Shown here piece by piece: positions 1-6,300 of a DNA stretch of 6,300 bases; the stretch's first letter is position 1; each line of letters starts with the position of its first letter. The position numbers and the translations under genes were made by a program. The stretch comes from Flavihumibacter sp. (GTDB lineage Bacteria > Bacteroidota > Bacteroidia > Chitinophagales > Chitinophagaceae), in NCBI GenBank assembly GCA_025455285.1, contig JALOMU010000110.1, positions 1 through 6,300 of the forward strand, read 5' to 3'. The notes beneath the pieces were generated by a model. It did no database searches and was not told where the DNA came from. It worked only from the letters and a program-made list of their open reading frames with translations.

Positions 1-274
1 GTCTCCGCTTGGCCGGAAACCCAGGCCGGTACAGTTATCTATGATGTGGGTGAACAAATCCAAAGTGGCCTGGAAGTATTTGCCGGTTGGATATTTTATA
101 ACCACTGCGTTTTTATGGTCGGGATTTTACCTTCGGAAATCCGGATTTGATTTCAGGTTTTTCATTTCGAGCATCGCGACTATTTTAAAAATACCCTTTC
201 AAATTAAGAAAGCACCGGTAAGTGCTTCTGTGCGGAACTATCTTAAAGCAGTTGAGGCCCGGCTTTGGTTCTGA
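1..274 (+). CDS. C-terminal fragment of a probable family 2 glycosyltransferase (5' end outside window)
   Basis: The reading frame is open from base 2 to the TGA at 272-274, with no stop before the first ATG at 41. That ATG is therefore probably internal, and the gene starts to the left of the window. About 90 residues are visible: a basic stretch (GRKPRP), then MMWVNKSKVAWKYLP, a hydrophobic segment (roughly VGYFITTAFLWSGFYL), a second amphipathic hydrophobic stretch (FRFFISSIATILKIPF), and a tail ending VEARLWF. This resembles the membrane-associated C-terminus of bacterial GT2 enzymes, which transfer sugars from nucleotide-sugar donors to surface polysaccharide or lipid-linked acceptors. 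No catalytic residue lies in the visible part, so the family call is by resemblance only. The next gene, a yfhO homologue, lies 40 bp downstream in the same direction and could share a transcript. Another small membrane-associated protein is possible. Confidence 0.5.
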   Translation, partial: SPLGRKPRPVQLSMMWVNKSKVAWKYLPVGYFITTAFLWSGFYLRKSGFDFRFFISSIATILKIPFQIKKAPVSASVRNYLKAVEARLWF

Positions 275-291
275 AAATATGTCTTATTTTG
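264..291 (+). promoter_or_regulatory. Weak candidate Bacteroidota-type promoter upstream of the yfhO homologue
   Basis: TTTG at 264-267 and TTATTTTG at 284-291 resemble the Bacteroidota -33 (TTTG) and -7 (TAnnTTTG) elements. The -7 match has one mismatch, and the 16-bp gap between the boxes is a little short. Transcription would start near 298, about 17 bp before the ATG at 315. The -33 box lies inside the 3' end of the preceding gene. In such AT-rich DNA this could be chance, and read-through from the upstream gene is equally plausible. Confidence 0.2.
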
Positions 292-314
292 CCGGCTTAA
301 ATTGAAACGCTCGT

Positions 315-2840
315 ATGAATTCAGCCTGGTTCAAAAAAGCCGCCCCTCATCTGTACGCTATTCTTGCCTTTCTTGTAATTGCAATTATCTATTGTCAGCC
401 TGCCCTGATGGGAAAGGTAGTAGAGCAGCATGATACCCTGGGATGGAGGGGTATGGCGCAGCAGTCCTTTGAATTCAAAGAGAAGTATGGCTATTTTCCC
501 TTATGGACCAATAGTATGTTTGGTGGCATGCCGGCATTTGCAATCGCCTTTGAAGGAACGGTGATTCAAACCATTTATTTACAGAATTTGCTAACGCTCT
601 GGATGCCGGTGCCGGTGAGTTTTTTCTTCCTGGCCTGTATCTGTTTTTATTTCATGGGGATTGTGTTCAGGCTGAAGCCACTGATTGCAGCTATGGGAGC
701 CATCGCATTTGCCTGGGCGACTTATGATCCGGTAATCATTGCGGTGGGACATAATACTAAAATGTGGGCGATTGCCTACATGCCTGCAGTGATCGCCTCC
801 CTGGTGCTGATATTCCAGGGCAGGTATTTGTTGGGTGCGGGATTGCTGGCTTTGTTTTTCGGATTACAAACCAGCACACAGCACGTTCAGGTGGTTTATT
901 ATACTGCAATTATCATGGCTTGTATGAGTGTGGCGTACCTGGTGCATGGGATAAAGGGTAAGGCAGTAAAACCTGTAATTATGAGTGGCCTGGTAGCATT
1001 GGGTGCAGGATTATTGGGAATCGCTTCGTATGCGATCAGCTGGTATCCATTGCAGGATTATTCAAAGGAAACCATGCGGGGCGGGAGATCGGAAGTGACA
1101 ATTGGAAAAGATTCAACCAATCTTACAAAAGGCGGGCTCGATAAGGATTATGCATTTGGCTGGAGTTATGGGATCAGTGAAACCATGACATTTATGGTGC
1201 CGACAATTTATGGAGGGAGTACAGTAAGAGCAGCTGCCGGAGAAGCTGTGAGTGAATTTGGAGAAGATACCCGGGTTGCTGCTGTGATACAAGAAAAAAC
1301 CGGCATGTCCGAAGAGCATGCGGATGGCTTTGCTAAACAGCTACCAGCTTATTGGGGCGATCAACCCGGCACCTCAGGACCAGTATATTTTGGAGCAATC
1401 ATTTGTGCCTTGTTCTTACTTGGATTGGTGAATGTAAAGTCCTGGCATAAAGGTTGGATTATAGCCGCTACCTTGATTGGTATCTTCTTAGCATGGGGAA
1501 AGAATTTTTCCAGTTTGAATTATTTCCTGTTTGATTATTTGCCCTTGTATAACAAATTCAGGGCTCCTTCAATGGCAATGATTATTCCGCAGTTGACTTT
1601 TCCATTGCTCGCGGGATTGGGCTTGCAGCAGTTTATTGAGGCGAAGGAAAAAGGAACCTTGGACTGGAAAAAACTGAAAATGGCAGGCTATGTTCTGGTT
1701 GGTGTGTTGGTGCTCTATATTGGATTTTATGTAATGGCGGATTATACCTCCCCAAATGATAGTCAGTTAAAGCAGCAGTTGACGGGCATGATGGCACAGG
1801 GACAGGAAAATCCTCAGGTACTGCAACAGGCGCAATCCTTTGCGCAGTCGGTGGTATCAGCCTTACAGGATGACCGGAAAGCGATTTACGGAAAAGATTT
1901 ATTACGTGCACTTGCATTGATATTACTGGCGGTGGGATTGTTGTATTATTATGCGAAAGGCAGTATCAAGTTGTCTTTTGTGTTGTTGGGATTGGTAGCA
2001 TTATCTTCCCTGGATTTGATAACCGTTGGCCGCAGGTATTTAAATGCTGATAATTTTGTGGATAAGGAAGAGTTTGAAGCGGGCCTGAGTCCGAATGCTG
2101 CGGATCTTCAGATCCTGCAGGACACCAAACATCCTTACAGGGTCTTTGACCGGGCAACTGGAAGTCCATTTGAATCTGCAAGAGCTTCCTATTTCCATAA
2201 TTCTATTGGTGGATACAGTCCGGCTAAGTTGGGCTTATACCAGGATTTAATCGAGCACCAGTTGATTAAGGGTAATATGGAAGTATACAATATGCTGAAT
2301 ACCCGGTATTTCATTATGCAAAATCCGGCGGACGGACAGCCAATGGTGCAAATGAATCCAAATGCATACGGACCGGTTTGGATGGTGAAGCAAGTTCAGT
2401 TTGTAGCGGATGGGAATGCAGAGATCCAGGCACTTGACAGCACCAATTTAAGAGAGGTAGCGGTGGTGCAGGAGAAATTTAAAGAAGCAGCAGGAACAGC
2501 TCCAGTATACGATTCAACAGCAAGTATTACCTGGGTTGAAAACCGGAACGATGTGGTAGTGTATAAAAGTTCAGCTGCGAGTCCGCAGTTTGCAGTTTTC
2601 AGTGAGATCTATTATGACAAGGGATGGAATGCCTACCTCGATGGCAAGTTGGTTCCGCATGTGAAAACCAATTATCTGTTGAGAGGGATGGCAATACCGG
2701 CTGGTCAGCATACCATCGAATTCAAATTTGAACCCAAAGCGGTGGCGTTGAGTAAGACGATTACGATTGTTAGCACTTTTTTGATATTGATAATATTAGC
2801 GCTGGGTTTTTGGAAGTTATCATCTGAGAAGAAGAAATGA
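315..2840 (+). CDS. YfhO-family polytopic membrane protein (GT-C-like, probable glycan-modification role)
   Basis: This complete 841-residue protein matches the usual size of Bacteroidota YfhO homologues (Pfam YfhO). About 14 hydrophobic segments are visible, near residues 13-32, 97-117, 122-142, 152-168, 171-186, 193-211, 220-241, 358-373, 381-395, 418-438, 457-475, 529-547, 551-571 and 812-833. Family-like features are QHD (38-40) in the first extracytoplasmic loop, as in GT-C enzymes, then LWTNSMFGGMP (63-73), GHNTKM (145-150), YWGDQPGTSGPVY (346-358) and KFRAPS (414-419). A large soluble domain (about 572-811) carries the C-terminal signature SEIYYDKGWNAYLDG (763-777). Firmicute relatives are linked to glycosylation of teichoic acids; by analogy this one may transfer a sugar outside the inner membrane, but its substrate cannot be read here. 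The first ATG is chosen because it leaves a short basic tail (KK) just before the first membrane segment; there is no clear Shine-Dalgarno sequence. The 3' end overlaps the convergent gene by 21 bp. Confidence 0.9.
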   Translation: MNSAWFKKAAPHLYAILAFLVIAIIYCQPALMGKVVEQHDTLGWRGMAQQSFEFKEKYGYFPLWTNSMFGGMPAFAIAFEGTVIQTIYLQNLLTLWMPVPVSFFFLACICFYFMGIVFRLKPLIAAMGAIAFAWATYDPVIIAVGHNTKMWAIAYMPAVIASLVLIFQGRYLLGAGLLALFFGLQTSTQHVQVVYYTAIIMACMSVAYLVHGIKGKAVKPVIMSGLVALGAGLLGIASYAISWYPLQDYSKETMRGGRSEVTIGKDSTNLTKGGLDKDYAFGWSYGISETMTFMVPTIYGGSTVRAAAGEAVSEFGEDTRVAAVIQEKTGMSEEHADGFAKQLPAYWGDQPGTSGPVYFGAIICALFLLGLVNVKSWHKGWIIAATLIGIFLAWGKNFSSLNYFLFDYLPLYNKFRAPSMAMIIPQLTFPLLAGLGLQQFIEAKEKGTLDWKKLKMAGYVLVGVLVLYIGFYVMADYTSPNDSQLKQQLTGMMAQGQENPQVLQQAQSFAQSVVSALQDDRKAIYGKDLLRALALILLAVGLLYYYAKGSIKLSFVLLGLVALSSLDLITVGRRYLNADNFVDKEEFEAGLSPNAADLQILQDTKHPYRVFDRATGSPFESARASYFHNSIGGYSPAKLGLYQDLIEHQLIKGNMEVYNMLNTRYFIMQNPADGQPMVQMNPNAYGPVWMVKQVQFVADGNAEIQALDSTNLREVAVVQEKFKEAAGTAPVYDSTASITWVENRNDVVVYKSSAASPQFAVFSEIYYDKGWNAYLDGKLVPHVKTNYLLRGMAIPAGQHTIEFKFEPKAVALSKTITIVSTFLILIILALGFWKLSSEKKK

Positions 2841-3083
2841 TCCCTTTTTGTAAATAGTTCCGCAGGAACCATCTGATCTTATTTGATATATATATGTTCC
2901 CTCGGGTTGATTTTGGCCATTGAATTTTCCATCCCAACAGGTGGAAGGTTGACTGGATGAAAAAATCAGTTGACCAAACCTGTTATAAATTTCCAGTCTA
3001 AACTGATCGCTGGCCGGCCAGTTAAGAATTTTAAAACAATCGTTTCTACCATCATTGTTAGGTGAAAATGCATTGGGGATAGA
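2820..3083 (-). other. T9SS type B (CHU_C, gliding-motility-associated) C-terminal sorting domain
   Basis: This segment encodes residues 878-964 of the secreted protein. It has the hallmark order of the type B sorting signal: PNAFSPNNDGRNDCF (880-894), LEIYNRFGQLIF (907-918), CWDGKFNG (926-933), GTYIYQI (939-945) and a terminal KKGSFLLLR. Cysteines 893, 926 and 951 match a recurrent three-cysteine variant (DCF, CWDG, CG) that I recall from Chitinophagaceae-like proteins, and two of them may form a disulfide. In the family, this domain directs transfer through the T9SS outer-membrane channel. The last 21 bases also encode, on the other strand, the end of the yfhO homologue. Confidence 0.92.
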
Positions 3084-5714
3084 GGGGTTTCCGATGCCAT
3101 CGGAAAAATCAACAGAAACAAAGAGGGAGTCAGTAGAACTGCATCCAAAATCATCCGATGTTGTAACATAAAGGAAGCCGGAAGATTTAGGTTTGATGCG
3201 AAGGGAATTTCCGGTTGCTGGTTCAGTAAGTGAGAGTCCTTGCCAAAAATAGCTGGATCCACCAGCAACAGAAACCAGTGTTTCCGGAGTTTTGCAGGTT
3301 ATGGAATTCGATTGTGTAAAATTGATTACCGGATTGTTCCTCACTTCAACCGGGATTTCAAAAGTCTGGTTCGTTTGACAAACCTGATCAACTATTTCAA
3401 CTGAGTACAACGTTGATTTTAATGGAATCGATTCAATTCTTGCTTGATTTGAAATAATTCCATCTTCTGTTGTATACCATCTGTAAGAAATACCACCTGT
3501 TGCTTCCAGCACAATCGAAGTATTTTCGCATACTAAGGGAGCGGAACTGCTTGCTGTCATAGTTCCTGGAATCCGTATGGAAACCAGCATTGAGTCTGTT
3601 ACAGAGCAATTGTTGAAATCTGTGGTTGTAAGATAATACCTGGAACTGGAAGAAGGTGTGATTGTTAAACTACCGGAGTTGCCGATACTATTTCCAGCTT
3701 CATTTTTCCAGTCGTAGGAATTCGCATTGGTTGATACCAGTATAATTTCTTTATTGGCGCATACGGTTGTATCATTGGACAAAAGAGGTGGAGTTGTGTT
3801 GAAATATTGAATCATCATTGAATCAGTAGTTGAGCATCCATTTGCAGCAGTGCCGGTTAAGAAGATTTCTACAGGGTTTGAATCATTAATCGTGAGGCTG
3901 GAACTGGTTTCACTATAATTGGAACTGACAGTAAACCACCGATAAGAATCAGCATTGTTACCCAGATTGGAAATGGTAAGCAGGGTAGCCGGACAAACTG
4001 TTGTATCAGCAGGTAAAATGATGCTGGGTGCAGGTTTAATTTGAACCCTTACCTCAGCAGTTGCGATACAACCTTGCTGTGAAGTTGCTGTGACTCTGTA
4101 GACCGAATTAACTGAAGGAGTAACTGTAGGAGTAGCGATGCTATTATCAGGAATCTCTGGATTTGTTTCCCAACTATAACTGAGTCCGGTTTCATTACTT
4201 ACACGAAGCACTAAGGCATCCTCTGCACAGGATTCAGTTTGGTAGGATGTTAAAACGGGATTTGGATACAAAGTCACCAAGATCGTATCACGGTCTTCAC
4301 ATGCCTGTGGGTTACTTCCTAATACAATATATTGACCCGAATTTGCAGGTGTTGCAATTGGGTTAGGAATTGCAGGGTTTGAAATATTTTCACCACGAAT
4401 CCAGGAATACGTAACAGCACCAGAGGAGATTAGTTGTACGGGAATACCCGGACAAGCTGTAAGATCTGGTCCGGCCTGAACTGTAAGATTACACAGGGTA
4501 TCAGAAGGAACAAAATAGTCTTCAACTTCCCCAGTGGAAGAATATCCGACAGGAATATCCACTGATGACTCGGTAAGGGATAACCGAAACCTGAACGAAT
4601 AACCGGCAATTGTTCCAACAGGTAAGTATACAGGCAATGCATTCCAGGTAACTGTTGTACTGGTTGAATTATTGGGAATGATCCGTTTAACTCTTTCAAA
4701 ATTTTCAAATAGGCCATTCCGGTTATAATCAAACCAGGCCGTCAGGTAGGCAGTTGCTCCTGTTGTATTATTAAGGGGTAGAATCAATTCATAGGTGCCT
4801 GAATTCAGATAAAGAGGGAAATCAGATATGGCATCTTCATCAACACCCAATTGATTGTCGTCGTTGCTACCTGGCTGGTCGGAATCGCCAGGAACCTTGC
4901 CTAACATTAAACTTTTGCTAGTGGTAATAGCCGGTAAAGGATTAGTGATATTACAGGTATTGGAGATTTCGTAATTTAATTGATGATAAGCACTGCCAAA
5001 ACTGGAAGGCAGATCACCGTAGTCAAGTGGAGCGAGGATTCCAAAAGCGACAGCCATTCCACCATAAACTCCTACCCTTTTTAAACTGCTTTTAATAACC
5101 AGCGGTTGTTGACCATCCGAATAAGTAGAAAGTACTGGGTTTTGACCGGTTTGTGTAAATCCGCCATAGGTTTCACTAAGTGTGACAACCTTCGTTCCAC
5201 AACCCTCAACAGGATTTTTGGTTTGCGAAGAATTTCTAAAAAATTGAATGGTTTCCCAGTTGCCACCGGAAGTTTCAAAACTTGTAAATTCATGGTTATC
5301 GCTGGCTTCGGCGTCAGCTGCAATTATGTGATAGGGTATTTTTTGTCCATTTCTTGTAACAGTAAAAGTCAGTTGAAAAGAGGGGTTTGTGGTGGACATT
5401 TCACTAAATAGAGCCGGCTTAATAGTAGCATCAGAAAAATCATACAACAAATGAAGAATAGAGCCGCTCCAGGTATTCATTTTGCTTGCATAAAAATCAG
5501 CATCCTGTAAATTATTGATTTCAATGGTCACCGACATGCCTCCGGGAAGGGAAAAGGTTTTGGTTGATCCATTGGTAAGCGGAAAGTTGTTCCAGTTAAA
5601 CCACCAGATATCATTCCTGGCAGTACCCGTACCCAGATCTGCAAATTGGGCATTCAGTCTGGAAGTAAAAAGAAGAAAAAATATGGGTAGGAATAGGTAG
5701 CGAAAAAATCTCAT
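2820..5714 (-). CDS. Secreted multidomain adhesin-like protein: CshA-like region, GEVED, six Ig-like repeats, T9SS type B sorting domain
   Basis: This complete 964-residue protein starts at the ATG that gives a good Sec signal peptide: basic MRFFR, a hydrophobic core, and likely cleavage after LNA (residue 22) before QF. Residues about 24-228 (IWWFNWNNFPLTNG at 36-49) resemble the non-repetitive domain of CshA-type adhesins; this is the least certain call. Residues 229-403 are a GEVED-type region: DYGDLPSSFG (231-240), D/N-rich acidic SNDDNQLGVDEDA (283-295), WFDYNRNGLFE (327-337) and GEVEDYFV (395-402). Six Ig/PKD-like repeats span about 405-869. Residues 878-964 are the type B sorting domain (NAFSPNNDGRNDCF, IYNRFGQLIF, CWDG, GTYIY, KKG). 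The family role is export by T9SS, then release or surface attachment. I infer adhesion or matrix binding; no catalytic domain is seen. It lies 30 bp after a glycosyltransferase gene in the same direction and overlaps the convergent yfhO homologue by 21 bp. No PorP/SprF-like partner is visible. Confidence 0.9.
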   Translation of the reverse strand: MRFFRYLFLPIFFLLFTSRLNAQFADLGTGTARNDIWWFNWNNFPLTNGSTKTFSLPGGMSVTIEINNLQDADFYASKMNTWSGSILHLLYDFSDATIKPALFSEMSTTNPSFQLTFTVTRNGQKIPYHIIAADAEASDNHEFTSFETSGGNWETIQFFRNSSQTKNPVEGCGTKVVTLSETYGGFTQTGQNPVLSTYSDGQQPLVIKSSLKRVGVYGGMAVAFGILAPLDYGDLPSSFGSAYHQLNYEISNTCNITNPLPAITTSKSLMLGKVPGDSDQPGSNDDNQLGVDEDAISDFPLYLNSGTYELILPLNNTTGATAYLTAWFDYNRNGLFENFERVKRIIPNNSTSTTVTWNALPVYLPVGTIAGYSFRFRLSLTESSVDIPVGYSSTGEVEDYFVPSDTLCNLTVQAGPDLTACPGIPVQLISSGAVTYSWIRGENISNPAIPNPIATPANSGQYIVLGSNPQACEDRDTILVTLYPNPVLTSYQTESCAEDALVLRVSNETGLSYSWETNPEIPDNSIATPTVTPSVNSVYRVTATSQQGCIATAEVRVQIKPAPSIILPADTTVCPATLLTISNLGNNADSYRWFTVSSNYSETSSSLTINDSNPVEIFLTGTAANGCSTTDSMMIQYFNTTPPLLSNDTTVCANKEIILVSTNANSYDWKNEAGNSIGNSGSLTITPSSSSRYYLTTTDFNNCSVTDSMLVSIRIPGTMTASSSAPLVCENTSIVLEATGGISYRWYTTEDGIISNQARIESIPLKSTLYSVEIVDQVCQTNQTFEIPVEVRNNPVINFTQSNSITCKTPETLVSVAGGSSYFWQGLSLTEPATGNSLRIKPKSSGFLYVTTSDDFGCSSTDSLFVSVDFSDGIGNPSIPNAFSPNNDGRNDCFKILNWPASDQFRLEIYNRFGQLIFSSSQPSTCWDGKFNGQNQPEGTYIYQIRSDGSCGTIYKKGSFLLLR
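3111..4502 (-). repeat. Six tandem Ig/PKD-like protein repeats within the secreted protein
   Basis: Residues about 405-869 form six diverged modules of roughly 75-80 residues. Each has a cysteine near its start, a Y-x-W motif 15-17 residues later, and a second cysteine 50-53 residues after the first. The cysteine pairs are 421/472, 496/549, 574/627, 652/703, 729/779 and 807/858. The tryptophans are at 438, 515, 593, 669, 746 and 824. The second cysteine is usually followed by a strand such as STTDSMMIQY, SVTDSMLVSI or SSTDSLFVSV. The pattern fits beta-sandwich modules, each closed by a disulfide in the oxidising extracytoplasmic space, acting as a stalk. The repeats are recognisable in protein but diverged in DNA, so they are old duplications. 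Confidence 0.85.
4506..5030 (-). other. GEVED-type region of the secreted protein
   Basis: This encodes residues about 229-403. It opens with DYGDLPSSFGSAYH, a variant of the DYGDAPDSYGT...H motif common in Bacteroidota and other bacterial surface proteins. An acidic D/N-rich stretch follows (GDSDQPGSNDDNQLGVDEDA, 276-295), then AWFDYNRNGLFE (326-337), and it closes with GEVEDYFV (395-402), which gives the domain its name. The function of the domain is not established. The acidic DxDxN-like and DYNRNG patterns suggest calcium binding, which is inference. Confidence 0.8.
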
Positions 5715-5744
5715 AGTCTAAGGTTGCCATTCATGAAAAGCCGG
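5715..5744 (-). other. Short intergenic gap between the glycosyltransferase and the secreted-protein gene
   Basis: Only 30 bp separate the TAA of the glycosyltransferase fragment from the ATG of the secreted protein, both read on the - strand. I see no Shine-Dalgarno sequence, no exact TAnnTTTG element and no hairpin with a T-run. The two genes are therefore plausibly co-transcribed, unless a promoter lies inside the upstream gene. Confidence 0.5.
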
Positions 5745-6300
5745 TTACAAAACCTTATAAAAATGGGGAGTGTTGTTAATGATTTTTGGTGATAAGGCAT
5801 ATAACGCCATCATATTTTCAGCAAAACCACCTGCCATTTTTATAGGGAATCTGTTTGAAGATAATACCTGTTTTACTAAACTAAAAACAAAAAGCAGAGG
5901 AATTTCCAGGGTATACAAAAATAAATGAATACAAAACCAACCTACGCCATATTGTTTTCTGATTCGGACAAAATTGGAAATCAGTATTTGCAGCCCCTTT
6001 TTATCATACAGATTGTAATAACCCTTTCCGGATGAATCAAAACTCTTATTGGTTGTTTCTCCTTGTAGATGAATTACTTTATGCTGGCCGAATATGGCAA
6101 GTTTTCCAATTTTTGCCAATCTGGAGCACCATTCGATTTCCTCAGCATAAAGAAAAAAATCTTCATCCAGGAGTCCGGCCTTTTCTATGGCTGATTTTTT
6201 TACCATTATAAAAGCTCCGTTTATCCAATCTACCGGCATTAATTCATTACTGTCAGGCAAATTTGTTTTTTTTACCTTCACCAACTCTCCTATTCGTTTT
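5745..6300 (-). CDS. Family 2 glycosyltransferase, C-terminal part (5' end outside window)
   Basis: The frame runs from the right edge of the window to the TAA at 5745-5747, giving 185 visible residues. It is open to the edge, so a TTG at 6282-6284 is not a credible start. Visible GT2 (rhamnosyltransferase-like) features, numbered from that TTG, are DWINGAFIMVKK (19-30), the block GLLDEDFFLYAEEIEWCSRL (37-56), whose EE matches the family's ED acidic pair before a basic R, and VIHLQGETT (70-78), corresponding to the family's histidine/glycine acceptor-side motif. A hydrophobic segment at about 116-138 would attach the C-terminus to the inner membrane. Such enzymes add sugars (often rhamnose) from nucleotide donors to surface polysaccharides or lipid carriers on the cytoplasmic side. 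The specific sugar cannot be told. Typical members are about 300 residues, so roughly the first 120 are missing. The secreted-protein gene follows 30 bp downstream. Confidence 0.88.
   Translation of the reverse strand, partial: KRIGELVKVKKTNLPDSNELMPVDWINGAFIMVKKSAIEKAGLLDEDFFLYAEEIEWCSRLAKIGKLAIFGQHKVIHLQGETTNKSFDSSGKGYYNLYDKKGLQILISNFVRIRKQYGVGWFCIHLFLYTLEIPLLFVFSLVKQVLSSNRFPIKMAGGFAENMMALYALSPKIINNTPHFYKVL

Noticed and set aside
257..296. Possible terminator hairpin after the first gene: AAAATA (274-279) with TATTTT (285-290), flanked by CCGGC (259-263) and GCCGG (291-295).
   Set aside because: The inner stem is only six A-T pairs, the outer stem is separated by a 10-base bulge on one side, and no T-run follows. 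It is unlikely to be an intrinsic terminator.
1113..2181. Antisense reading frames of 68-94 codons opposite the yfhO homologue.
   Set aside because: They lie wholly inside a well-supported conserved gene, and their translations look like shadow sequence with no recognisable domain.
2966..4732. Two 100-codon minus-strand frames inside the secreted-protein gene.
   Set aside because: They sit in another frame of the same strand within continuous Ig-repeat, GEVED and sorting-domain coding sequence, and show no family features.
5081..5700. Reading frames on both strands of 61-101 codons overlapping the N-terminal part of the secreted-protein gene.
   Set aside because: They are out-of-frame shadows of the long gene, whose signal peptide and domains show which frame is real.
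5730..5737. Eight-base palindrome TTCATGAA in the gap upstream of the secreted-protein gene.
   Set aside because: It is too short to support as an operator, and such palindromes are expected by chance.
1..6300. Search for mobile elements, CRISPR repeats, tRNA, riboswitches or defence genes.
   Set aside because: Nearly every base lies in four genes, with gaps of only 40 and 30 bp. I saw no terminal inverted repeats, direct DNA repeats or structured RNA.

Overview
The window looks like an ordinary chromosomal stretch from a member of the Bacteroidota, most likely near Chitinophagaceae/Sphingobacteriales. The main evidence is a large secreted protein that ends in a type IX secretion (T9SS) type B sorting domain, a system confined to this phylum. 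No gene has a convincing Shine-Dalgarno sequence, which is also usual for the phylum. The three-cysteine form of that sorting domain (DCF, CWDG, CG) is one I associate from memory with Chitinophagaceae-type proteins.

The layout is two converging gene pairs, and almost every base is coding. On the + strand, the window opens inside the 3' end of a gene that resembles the C-terminal part of a family 2 glycosyltransferase (1-274). After a 40-bp gap comes a complete YfhO-family polytopic membrane protein (315-2840). On the - strand, reading from the right edge, there is the C-terminal part of a clear family 2 glycosyltransferase (5745-6300, 5' end outside the window). After a 30-bp gap comes a complete 964-residue secreted, multidomain surface protein (2820-5714). 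The two central genes converge and their 3' ends overlap by 21 bp, so no dedicated terminator can lie between them.

The two glycosyltransferases and the YfhO protein (a GT-C-like fold linked in Firmicutes to glycosylation of cell-surface polymers) suggest a locus concerned with surface glycan assembly. The secreted protein has a signal peptide, an N-terminal region resembling the CshA adhesin domain, a GEVED region, six Ig-like repeats and the T9SS sorting domain. This fits an exported or surface-attached adhesin-like protein. Whether the glycan enzymes act on it is unknown; adjacency is the only evidence.

I found no tRNA, rRNA, CRISPR array, insertion sequence, toxin-antitoxin pair or phage gene, and I do not see a previously undescribed system here. 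The points most worth a second look are the architecture of the secreted protein, the regularity of its six repeats, and the 3' overlap of the convergent genes.
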